In this document: positions 11,975-23,150 of the stretch, one piece after another | Layout: the number at the start of each line of letters is the position of its first letter | Numbering within the stretch: the first letter of the stretch is position 1 | Assembly: GCA_037957365.1 (NCBI GenBank) | Contig: JARHVA010005358.1 | Coordinates: forward strand, 214,501-278,500 | DNA length: 64,000 bases | DNA from: Torreya grandis | Lineage: Eukaryota > Streptophyta > Pinopsida > Cupressales > Taxaceae | Reading direction: 5' to 3' | Notes under the pieces: model-generated | What the model saw: only the letters and a program-made list of their open reading frames with translations | What the model was told of the DNA's origin: nothing | Databases searched by the model: none | Position numbers and translations under genes: made by a program

Positions 11975-12439
11975 ATGGATTTCAGGGGTCCGAAGCGGAT
12001 CATGAATTTTCTCGGAAAGATGGGCGACCCAGAATCTGATGGAGCAAAAGACAGTAAACGTCCACGAACAGATGACAATGAAGATCATGAAGTTGAAGAA
12101 TTTTTCGCTTTGGTAGACAGAATCCAAGCAATGGGTAAGTTTTTCAAACCCAAGCAACTGAATTCGTCTTCTGCAGAAGAGAGACCCAGAGCCGAAAATT
12201 TGGGTGCCAATGTTATCAAACAGCAATCTCCATGGTCACTCGAGTGGGAAGATTTTTCTATCATGGCCAGGGAAAATAGCCATTCTGCGCAAATGAATTT
12301 GTGTTCATGTACAGACAAAAATGCATGCAGTTCTGGGTTATCCCTTAAAGCAGATAGTGGAATTCATAAATATAAGCCGGTGGAAACGTTTGATCTAAAT
12401 GAAGAGGCCACCTCGGAGGATCCTGTCCCTGCAGATTAA
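11975..12439 (+). CDS. NIMIN-like NPR1/NIM1-interacting protein (154 aa)
   Basis: Single uninterrupted frame with a sharp change in codon and base composition relative to its surroundings. The protein is small, hydrophilic and acidic. It has a basic KRPR cluster (residues 28-31, possible nuclear signal), then EVEEFFALVDRIQAMGKFF (39-57), which resembles the E-x-FF-x-L helix used by NIMIN proteins to bind NPR1, then SPWSLEWEDFS (85-95), matching the W...EDF segment of that family, and a C-terminal TFDLNEEA (138-145), an EAR-like DLN repression motif. Known NIMIN genes are intronless and encode roughly 100-150 residues; the proteins act in the nucleus as modulators of NPR1-TGA transcription in salicylic-acid signalling. 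The first ATG of the frame is used; a second in-frame ATG lies at codon 10. It is the only intact host gene I can support here. Family assignment rests on motif recognition only. Confidence 0.72.
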   Translation: MDFRGPKRIMNFLGKMGDPESDGAKDSKRPRTDDNEDHEVEEFFALVDRIQAMGKFFKPKQLNSSSAEERPRAENLGANVIKQQSPWSLEWEDFSIMARENSHSAQMNLCSCTDKNACSSGLSLKADSGIHKYKPVETFDLNEEATSEDPVPAD

Positions 12440-12790
12440 GCTTATTTCCTTAGGATTTTGTACATTTATCTCCAATACTGGTCATGTGTCAGCTTCTTGG
12501 CAGTCTGCGTGCATCAATGATTGCTGATCACCAGGTGACTTGCTTGATAAAGTCCTGTTTTAATTAAAAATGAAAATAAGAACGATTTACATATCGCTTA
12601 TCTTTGAAGTAAACTATATTTCTGAAAATGAATGAGTATTATTGAGTATTTATTAAAGGCATTAGGCCACCCCATCTCAGGTTAATTTTCCCTTGTTTTG
12701 CAGGGGACTGTCAGCTCATATCAAAACCATTTCCTGTCTGTGTGATGCATATATCATGCACCGTTCAAGCTTATTAAGAACAATTCAGTT
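12440..12790 (+). other. Probable 3' UTR of the NIMIN-like gene, with a possible intron
   Basis: Follows the stop codon without repeat similarity to the rest of the window. A plausible 5' splice site (CCAG then GTGACT, GT at 12535) and a strong 3' site (TTTTGCAG ending at 12703 after a pyrimidine-rich stretch) could bound a 169-nt intron. AATAAG-like signals occur near 12575. Neither transcript end nor splicing can be proved from sequence alone. Confidence 0.4.
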
Positions 12791-14699
12791 TATAAGAAAA
12801 AAATTCTTTATACAATAAGATGAAGTTAAAATACTTGGCACTCTGTAACATGTGTGGTTCAATTCTTGTAATTGGATTAACCTAGCCACTGTGATAAGAC
12901 ATTAATAGCAAACCTTTCAAATGTAAAGAAACAAGGTAGCATTTTCTGAGTTTGATCTTTCGTTGCCGTCAAATGGTCGATATACTGTGGAACATACGTG
13001 GCCAAAAGATAGCCTTACAGTTTTCACTCTTATCACAACGCGAGTTTTAAATATAATAATCATAACAAGTTAATATGATTGCAAGAAAATTGTATTTGAA
13101 ATAAGAATTTATAAGATTAAAAATATATATAATATGAAATATAAGAATTAAATTGTTGAGATTTTTTCCATGTGAATGTGGGATTATTGAGTAGAGTAGT
13201 AGGTTCGTTTGTACATTTGAAATTGAGGTTGAAGAAAAGAGTTTGAAGTTGAACAATGAAACAAAAAATTGTGTTATCAACTCTTAAGGAGGTCAACATT
13301 GTGTTGCATCATCTCTCTAATGAATAAAACTACATATCTTTGATCCTCAACATAAATAAGCTCATGTAGAGGGAACATATATTGATGGAAAAATTAATAT
13401 ATATCTCCAAATCCTAAAAGTGACAAATCAAATATGTTGATGGAATTAACATAAATTGATATAGTATAAATTTTTGAAACAAAATAATACTATGTCAGCC
13501 AAGGTTGATATAGTAGAAAGGGAACATAAATGTATTGAGTGGGGAAAATACAATTGAAAAGGGACCACACACAAGTAAAGGACACTATTATCTAGAGAAG
13601 ACATAATATAAAACACATGTAACTCTACAAAACTAATTCAACATGGCTTAATTAGTAATTAAAAAACATGAAACTAGGATAAATAGGATAAATTAATGAA
13701 AAACAACATGTAGGAGGTTAGACTGATTAGTTAACATTCATAATGAGTGTAGATAGGTAAAATAGGAAATCATACAAGAATCTCTCATAAAGTACCCTAA
13801 GACAACCCATATCTTTCTTAGTGCAATCCTTAGGATTTGGACTTAAGGAGATTAATCTATCGATAAATTTTGTAAGATAAACTTTTAATAATTGAATAAT
13901 TTAGGTGTAATATGGGATGGTGTTTTGGGAAATAACATAGTGACACGAAATATAAAAGTAAGTGATGTGAATAAATGTTGATAAATAAAATGAACATAAA
14001 TGCATATATATACCTTCACTTACTTAAATGGACTATAAATAATGAAATATAGCATGAGAGTGGTGCAATGATGACTCTGGTAGGTTAGAGAAATAAAAAT
14101 GCTTATGTAAGGTGCTAAATATATGTTTTAACTTTTTGAGTAATCTTAAAAAATAATAAAATATCCCAAATTTCTATGTAATTATTTAATTTGTACCATA
14201 AAACTCCATGTGATGCTATGATTCTAGCACTTCTTTCAGTTCAAAAAAATGACCTAGAAAAAGAAATATATGGCCAAAAATGAAAAATAAGTAAAATAGT
14301 TAGGAAGGTTTGAATTTTGAAAAAATGATATAGATATGCTAAAAATATAATCATTTGAACATTTTACATTTTTAGATATTGAGATCTTTGAGCAACTGTT
14401 TCTAATATATAGACATATAATGATGAGAGGATAGTAAGATCAACATAGAGGAGGATGTTAAGGACATACTATAACAATAACTGAGGTAGTTTATGTAATT
14501 AATTTTAGGATGGGTAGATATGATAGATCTAGGAAAACTGAGCACCAAGACAAATTCATATGATGGAGTTTGTCCCAACAAGTGTCAAATAAAAGAGAAA
14601 AAAATTATGAACACTAAAAAGGCATTATATTTATTAGAGGTCCAAAGACAAACCAAAACTATGAGATAATCTTACCATCCTCACTAATATAGTTATTTA
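12791..14699. other. Unassigned AT-rich tract
   Basis: The two overlapping minus-strand frames near 13047-13299 are low-complexity hydrophobic translations with no domain. The stretch 13430-13620 and 14690-14760 contains phrases such as gttgatatagt that loosely recall repeat R around 1510-1560, so part of it may be a very old R copy. Nothing else recognised. Confidence 0.4.
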
Positions 14700-15070
14700 G
14701 GAAGGAAATCAAAAGTGGGTTGATATAGTTATATCAAATGGTCGATATAGTAAAGTGATAATTGTTCCAATAATTTATGTTTATAATCGTATGCATGTAT
14801 GAGCAATTATATTAGATAGTAAGATATATTTATGAGTTATAAGTAAATGATTGATAAGAATGATTAAGTTTTACATCGCAAAATTTGAGAGTGATTCAAG
14901 GAGTGATAAAATAGGGTTTTTTCAGTGATTCAATGGATTATGAAGTTGTATTTGATAAGATTTGAATCCTTACTTAAGTGAATTCATCAATATATAAATA
15001 TGTAATATTGTTTAATGTTATTGTGTGCAATCTCTACAAACAATATTATTTAGTATTAGAGGATGTTGTG
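14700..15070. repeat. Dispersed repeat family R, copy E (short fragment)
   Basis: Aligns with 1190-1465 of copy A: aatatatttatgagttata-like and gataaaatagggtt followed by gtgattcaa and a ggattatgaagttg-type phrase occur in the same order and spacing. Flanks outside the fragment do not match R. Confidence 0.6.
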
Positions 15071-15394
15071 GTCCTATATTTTGAATGAAGGAGATTTTAT
15101 TGGTATTCATGGATGCCCGTGACTGAAATATAAATATAAATTAGGTTAATTGAAATTTATTCTTTATGTAAGAAATAAAGGAGAGGAATAAAAACAAGCA
15201 TTAAATTTAAATATCACAACAATCTAATAATAAACATCCTCCTAATTGAGAGGCATATTCGGTAAGAGATCATAACTTGTATAAATCAAAGAAGACACAT
15301 CAAGAAAATAGGATAATTATCTATTTGAAAATGTATCCATACAAACAACTTGGAAGAAACACCCAATATCTTCCATATAAAATAATTTGTCACA
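15071..15394. other. Unassigned spacer between R copies
   Basis: AT-rich with no reading frame or motif. It separates the short copy E from the long copy B. Confidence 0.4.
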
Positions 15395-18300
15395 CATATA
15401 TTTTTTTAAATAGTTTTATTTAATGTTGGGTAGTTTTGGGTATTATGTGTTGTTAATAATTTGAAAATCAATTAAAACCCTTCTAATAAATAGGTCATAT
15501 TTTTTTTCATGATATGGGGTTTCTCAAAAATTTAATGGGTTTAATGGTGTATATGTTATAATAATCTTGTATAAATTTTAGCCAAACCCATAGCATATTT
15601 TAGGATAAATTAACAAGTAAAAGCTAAATCCATCATTTTAGGATAAATTGAAAAATAAAACATAGTTTTGGGTAGTTAGTAAAAATCCATGAACTCTAAT
15701 TTATTTTTCATGTAGAAATTTTATAATAATAGGTAGCATTGTTTGTTGCTTAAAGAGTGGGTTTCTAAATAAATTTTGAAAATATTTTCAAGAAAGTGTC
15801 ATTAAGTTAATAATGTCAAAGTTTGAGTTTTTTTAGGTGTTATCAATCAGTCAAAATAAGCTATGTGTCATTTTTTAAATTAAAAAACATCATCAAACTA
15901 AAATTAACATCTCTTGTAAATGATACATTATCTATCAACTCTTAACATATTTTGGAATGAATATGTTTGTTCTATGGGTGGATGCACCATGTATCTTAAT
16001 CTAATTGGTTGAGCAAGTTGAAGGTCAAAGAAAACATAGGTAGAAACTCCCATGAACAAGCTCAAGATCACTAGTAATAATGGGGACAGATAATGCAATA
16101 GTGTAAAACCAAAATATTTGCACCAAACATATTATTTTGGGGAGTGATCTCTAGTGGTGTTTATTATCACCTATATTTTTCGTGGTTGAGTAGCAATGGT
16201 CAAGGAAAAATGATAAAAATGTGAGTTTGAGGACCCATTACTCAATTTTTATATTGTGTGTGGTGTATTAAGGTAAATAAATATATGTGGGTACAAAAAT
16301 ATGTATCTCCCTTATAGATGTACTTGATGGAGAGCTAGTGTATATCTACATGGAATGGAAGGTGAATAGATCTGATTTCTAAGTTTCCACAACTAGATTA
16401 GGTTTATGTCTTCCCATCCATGAGTGTTTGATGGGTTCTCTCTCTACCTTCATTTACTTATGTAGTTATATGTTCTGATGTTCATACTAATGAGTGATTG
16501 TAGGTAATTTAAGTTATTATTCACATGTTTATGAGAAAATACATCAACTAGGAAAATATATTTATGAGTTATAAGTGATAAGTAGATTAATTGAGTTGTA
16601 TGTGATAGTAATTGAGAACAAATTTAGGAGAGATAAAATAGAGTTGTTTGAGTGATTCAAGGGATTATGAAGTTGTGTTTGATAATATTTAACTCTTTAA
16701 TTGTAAATTTTCATTAAGATTTAAATATGTAATATTTTAAATGAATAATAACCAAGATTATTTTATACAATATTTACCAAAAATATTAATAACTTGGTTG
16801 ATGCAATTAAGTATCAAAAAATTAAACTAGCCGATATAGTTATAGGACAAATGGTCAAGAAGATTGATATAATAAAATATCAATTAGAATGGGAAGATGT
16901 AGTCAAATTAATGACCAAGGAAATAAAATAAAGACTATGTGCATGATACAATATAAATGTGGAATTATTGGGAAGTGGGGTGGCAATACCATGGTAGAGG
17001 TTGTCATAGATCATGAAGTCATTCTACTTTCTCTACACCTTCTCAATTTAATGTTTCTATCCATTGAGGGGTCATGGAGGGTGGCCCTTACCACAAGCCA
17101 TGTTTCAATTATCTAATTTTACATATTTAGGATGATATGGTCAGGTGAATTTTCTTAGGTTAATGCTTTCCCTCCCCCTCAATCAATAAACTAAAGAAGC
17201 TAAGGAAGAAAATAAATAATAAGATTATTGGGAGCCCATACCTAATTTGTTGCACCCCCATGGTGGTGGATGGAAATATAACCCTAATAGTTTTCTATCT
17301 CCTTGTCTTCCTTCTATGAGGATGATGGCCCTTTTGGATTAGTGTCTCACATGTTATTATTGTGATGATGATGTCACTATGATGAATTTTATACTTGTGG
17401 TTTTGTTGGCTTTGGGTTGTGACACTTATTTTTGTCTTGACTTTTATGTTAACAAAGGTGATGTTAATATGTTTGAGTTATTATGGTTGTATGACCATAT
17501 TTATTATTTTTAATAGTAAAGTACAATCATCTTTTCGGTATAATATATCATATCCCAGGTGAAATCTTGGGTAGACCATTAAAATTATAAATTATTATGA
17601 TAAATATATGTAGGCATTGAATTTTAACCATTAAATTCTTGACAATGCTTGTTCTTCACTCATTTACATTAATTGGATAAATAGCCATTACAATAACCTA
17701 TAATCTCTAAAAAAGCCTTAGAATTTTTGTGACTTTTTATAACATATTCCAACATCCCTATTTTATCACTACTCATTTTTTATTCAATAGATACTTCACT
17801 TTCACTTTTGTTTCATAAGCTTCTAACCTTACAAGATAAGTGCACACTAGGTAGATATGAGCGCTTTATACACCTTTCTAATAGTGAAAACTTGTATCTT
17901 GCACTCTAATGGCTACTTTTTTGAACTAACATGCTTCCTAATGAATTTACCACACATGCCAATATGCTCATTATATAAAATAATTGAAATATTCTCCCAT
18001 AAAGTCACATTAAGGGTCACACTTGAAAGAACCTATAAATCACTTACATTGAATCTCTCTTTATAATTTAAAAAGGATCCATTTTATTATTAAAGATGTT
18101 TATTGCAATCTTTTTTGCAATTTTATAGTCCTTGGCCAAGTCTAAATTTGTTTATTATAAGTTGAGGGAATTCCTTGTTTAGAATTCTAATCAAATTTGT
18201 TAGTTGCATTCATATGATCTTCTTTAAAGGGATAACTTCATCAGTTTGAGGCCCTTTGGTATTTATAAGCAACATTCACTCAACAAGGGGTTTTATAAGG

Positions 18301-18715
18301 ACAGCTCGGTCATTCTCACTTTACCCATTTTCCACTAAATTGCATTTGATCTTCTCTTTTTAATGTATTTATATATGATTAGGGTTATGATTTTATAGGT
18401 ATTTAATGCATCAATTTGGGCTCTACACAGAAAAATATCTCATACAAACATAGATGAAAACATCTATACTTTTATATCTGGTTCATAATCTGATAAGATA
18501 AGGTCACAGTAACAAAAAATAATACACTGCACTCTTGTTTGACTCTTGCAAAATTTTCCTAGCAGATAGTGAGCCACTATTTTTTATGCATCTATGTTTG
18601 CAAGTGTTTTAATACAATCATAACTTATATAAAGTTAACATAGTCTAATATAAATTATTTATAAGAAAAATTCTCTAAACATAACCCTACTTTTATATTT
18701 CTAACACTTTATAAA
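15395..18715. repeat. Dispersed repeat family R, copy B (with internal deletion)
   Basis: 15395-17440 matches copy A from its visible left end (position 1) to about 2085. At 17440 the sequence jumps directly to the equivalent of about 2945 and then follows copy A to 4180. The skipped segment includes the region that in copy A holds the foldback 2652-2821. The jump falls between two related blocks of R (about 2200-2360 and 2840-3000), as expected for a deletion through misaligned repeats. No coding potential recognised. Confidence 0.75.
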
Positions 18716-18724
18716 GGAAAAAAG

Positions 18725-20365
18725 CCAAAAATGAGAGTTTGAGGACCCATTACTCAATTTTTATATTTATTTTATATTGTGTGTGGTGTAAAAAGTAAAT
18801 AAATATATGTGGGCATGAAAATTCATATTTCCCTTATTGATGTACTTGATAGAGAGCTAGTCTATGTCTACATGGAATGGAGGGTGAATAGGTGTGTGAG
18901 TCCATGTGTAGTTTTCAAAGTTCCCACAACTAGATTAGGTTGATGTCTTCCCATCCATGAGTGGTTGATGAGAGTTTGATTGGTTCTCTCTCTACCTTCA
19001 TTTAGTTATGTAGATACATTTTTTGAAGTCCATACTAAGGAGTGATTGTAGGTAATGTATGTTATTACTCACATGTTTTTTGAGAAAATAAATTAGCTAG
19101 GAAAATATATTTATGATTTATAAGTAAGTGATAATAAGAATAATTAAGTTGTATGTGATAGAAATTAAGAAATATTATAAGAGAGATAAAATAGATTTGT
19201 TTGAGTGATTCAATGGATTATGTAGTTGTGTTTGATAATATTTAACTCCTTACTTGTAGAATTCCATTATGATTTAAATAAGTAATATTTTAAATGACTA
19301 ATAACCAATCCTATTTTATACAATCTTTACCAGAAATACTAATAAATTAGTCGATGCAATTAAGTATCAAAAAAATAAACTAGCTGATATAGTTATAGGA
19401 AAAATAATTAAGAAGATTGATATTATAAAATATTGATTGGAATGGGAAGATGCACTCAAATTAATGACCAAGGAAAGAAAATAAAGACCACATGCATGAT
19501 ACAATATAAATGTGGAATTATTGTGAAGTGAGGTGGCAATAACATGATAGAGGTTCTCATAGATCATGAAGCTACTTTACTTTCTCTACCCCTTCTCAAT
19601 TTAATGATTTTTGCCATTGGGGGGTTATGGAGGGTGACCCTTACCACAAGCTAGGTTTCCATTATCTATGTTTTCATTTTTAGAAGGATATTGTCAGGTG
19701 AATTTTCTCATGTTGATGCTTTCCCTCTCCCTCAATTGATAAACTAAAGAAGATGCAGAAGAAAATAAAGAATAAGATTATTGGGAACCCATACCTAATG
19801 TGTTTCGCCCCCATAGTAGCAGATGGAGAAATAAGCTTGATAGTTTTCCATCTCCTTCTCTTCCTTCTATGAGGATTATGGCCTTTTTGGATTAGTGTCT
19901 TACATGTTATTATTTTGATGTTGATGTCCCTATGATGTAATTTTGTACGTGTGGGTTTGTTGTCTTTGGGTTGTGACACTTATTTTTGTCTTGAATTTTA
20001 CCTTAGTTTGGTTATAGTTGTGATTTGGATAGGGTATGATTTCATGTTGCCTAATTTTTTATTAACCATGTATTATGTTTTTATTTATTTTAATGTAAAA
20101 ATAATGCATGTTTCAATCCAAAAAAATTATAATTATTGTAATTATTACTAGTTTAAATTGATTATATTTATATATAAACATAATTCCATGTATGTAACAT
20201 TATTTTTATGTTAATCGAGGTGATGTTAAAAGGTTAGATTTTTTATAGTTGTATAACCATATTTGTGTTCTTCATCCATAAAATACATTCATTGTTTTTT
20301 GGTAGAATATATCATATGCCAGATCTTCATACCAAGTTTACTATAAGTAGCCCCAAAATTATCTT
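18725..20365. repeat. Dispersed repeat family R, copy C
   Basis: Begins inside the family at the equivalent of copy A 815 (gagtttgaggacccattac) and ends at the equivalent of about 2463 (ccccaaaattatctt), where it joins the copia-2 reverse transcriptase remnant at once. It follows copy B with about 10 bp between them, so R copies B and C form an imperfect tandem. Confidence 0.72.
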
Positions 20366-23150
20366 GTGAGAAGCCCTTTATAGCCAACTGAGCCTTACAC
20401 TTGTCAATTGACCCATATGTTTCATACTTGGTCCATTACATCCATCAACATCAAACCATATTTCTTCCCTTAGGAAGAAGTGTCAAGTCCTAGGTGTGTT
20501 TTCTAATTAAGGATTTATACTCATCATTCATGACATAATTTGACTCAAAAATACCTGATGTTTCTCAAAAGCTCTATGGATCTAAGGCATAGAAAGAATG
20601 TGGACCACTTTAAAACTCTGAATATGTCTTCATGTTATATGAAGAATCCCCAACCCATGTACTTGCAGTATATAGTGTCTTCTAAGACCAAAGTGGACCA
20701 CAAGTAGATGAGTTAGTTAGAGGATTATCACCATCTAAAGTGTGGCTAGATGTGGATGGATATTAATCCCCATCACTTTTATCACTATCAAAACTAAAAT
20801 AATTGTCCTCAACCTATAGAATGTGCTCAAGCTAACCTAAATCATCTTAATCTAATCCAAGTGAGTCCAATAAAGTGGGAAAAGTGTCAAGTGTTGAGTT
20901 CATGAGACTTTTTGAAATTGAACACTTATTTCTATAAATAGCTCACATGTGGTCAAATGAAGAAGGTGGTACCCCTTGAAACCATCTGGATAACCAACAA
21001 AGATACATGACTTACTTTGAGGTTCCATAGCCTTGTGCTTCTTCTTAGTTATATGGTCCATATTTGGAGATCCAAAGACTTTGAAATGCTCAACTATAGG
21101 TTTCCTAATATACCAATCTTCAAAGGGAGTTATGCCTTTTAAATATTTTTTGAGAACCCTATTATGTATATACTAAGCATAATTGATTGATTTTGCCTAG
21201 TAATGTGGTTAAAATATCATAAAATGAATCATACAACTTTCCATGTCTTTAAAGAACTTGTTCTTACATTCTGTAATTTTTTTTTATTAAGGATTATACA
21301 TATGGAACCATCTATTATAAATAAATCCCCTCTATGGTGACAATTTTCTCAGACCTTCTATTAACATAATCTTCCCTATTATCTATTTGAATAACCTTGA
21401 TGCATTTCTAAGATTATTTATCTACAAGACTTTGAAGTATCAAAACATTTCAAAAACTTCAGATTTATACCTAAGGAAGTGGACCCATTTTTATATGTAG
21501 ACATCATCAATGAAGGTGAGGACATACTTAGCCATTGTGAAATATCAACTAAAAAAGAACCAAATACATCATTGTTTACTAACTCTAATCCCTGTGAAGC
21601 CCTCCAAGATTTTCGTTTATCGAATTCATCTTCAAGATTATTATTATTAAGGGTGAAACCATCACAAAGACTCTTACATAAATGAACTCTAGATATGCGT
21701 ATGACCATATCATTATTTTTTATTTATTCTAGAGGTAGTGGTAGTTAAAGTGGCCAAACCACTCATGCCAAAGTTTTCTAATTCCATCTAAATGAGTTAG
21801 AAATATATTCAAATACGATTTAGATGAAAAATGTGAGAAGGTATATAACCTATCTTGGTGATCTTCCCTACCCACTATCACTATAGACTCATTATGTAAA
21901 TCTATGATTATGACTGAATTTAGTGAAAACACTACCCTTATACCCTTATTGATGTGAGTGATTTGGTACATTGACAGAGGATTAGTTGAAAGTGACGGAA
22001 CCCTTATAACATTATTAAATATTCCTCCATCCATTTCAACAAACCCTATCCCTACAACATATATTGAAGTGTCATCATCCAAAGTAATCGAAGATATGCT
22101 ATAAGGATCTAAAGAAGAAAACTCAACTTATGAATATCCCATGTGGTGGGAAGTACCCAAGTCAATAACCCATGAAGAGGTTGGAGTTGTGAATTTTATA
22201 GGAGCCTTGCCTTTTTCTTATTCTTTCCCTTTGCATTTTTCCTTAAAAGAATGTTAAGTCGACATTTCTGCTTGATATTCTTATGAACACCTATTTTGTT
22301 TATTTCTATAAGATGAGCTAGCTGAACAATTTGTTTATGCATTCACTTGTGTTCATCATGCCCATTTTTATTGTAGTAGGCACACTTAGCCTTATTTTTT
22401 TAGGTTTACTATTTGAATAAGAAGTTTCACTAGTTTTTCTGAAGGGGTTGATGATTTATTCTTCTCTAGATCCTTGCTCCTTTTGTTTTTATCTTTGTTT
22501 CAATTATTTTCCTTCCCATTCCTATAAATTAGGGATTGAGGTTTTGAGAACTTGAACATGCCGATCTGTATCAACTTGTCTTGCTTCCTAGTCAGGGTAG
22601 TAATGAAATCAGCTAAAGAGGGTATTTTCCATGTATTACCTAAAGCACTTTTAGTGGATGGACAGTAGAGACAAAGATTTGGTAATAAGTACCCAGATTA
22701 AAGCATATATAAAGAATAAGTTGGTCATATTTATTATCTATCCACATTATTTCAACTATAATCTCAAAGACTTGAACATGGTGAAGAAATCCTGAAGGGT
22801 GCCAAAGTTTCTAAAAATTAGGTTGATAAGTTAATTTTGTAATTCGAGGCCTCTTATCAAATTATGATTCCCAAAGATATTTTCCAAAATCATCCACACT
22901 TCATTGGGTGATTTGGTAAGTTATATATGAAAGAGGACATCAAGAGCAATATAAAGACACACCATCACATAGGCTTCATCACTACAATTACACCACTTAA
23001 CCTTTTATTTATTTAATTATGGTTTAGTTTTTAGCCCGATGTAAAGTGATACAAACCTTTTATCCTTAGAATAATTTTTATTGTAATTTTCTATTCATGA
23101 TAATTCATTAAATGGTGTTAAAGGGTTAATTTAGCTTATATCCAGTTTAT
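20366..23150 (-). pseudogene. Copia-2 remnant: gag, protease, GAG-pre-integrase, integrase and N-terminal RT
   Basis: Close relative of copia-1: 20366-22140 aligns with about 8645-10390. Minus-strand reading gives gag N-terminal sequence (NYHE-like, about 23090), a damaged CCHC knuckle (CAYYNKNGHDEHKC, about 22340-22385, second Cys changed to Tyr), protease WVIDLGTSHHM (about 22141-22173, canonical Ser-Gly-Ala changed to Leu-Gly-Thr), a 117-codon frame 21729-22082 ending in LWHEWFGHFN, and the integrase segment near 21480-21560. The reverse transcriptase catalytic region, RNase H and 3' LTR are missing because the element is cut at 20365 by repeat R copy C. Many stops and frameshifts. Confidence 0.82.

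Noticed and set aside
11957..12318. Minus-strand frames of 89 and 77 codons over the NIMIN-like gene
   Set aside because: They overlap the well-supported plus-strand gene, have no motifs and look like shadows of its codon composition.
13047..13299. Two overlapping minus-strand frames of 77 and 60 codons
   Set aside because: Hydrophobic low-complexity translations of AT-rich DNA, with no start context or domain.
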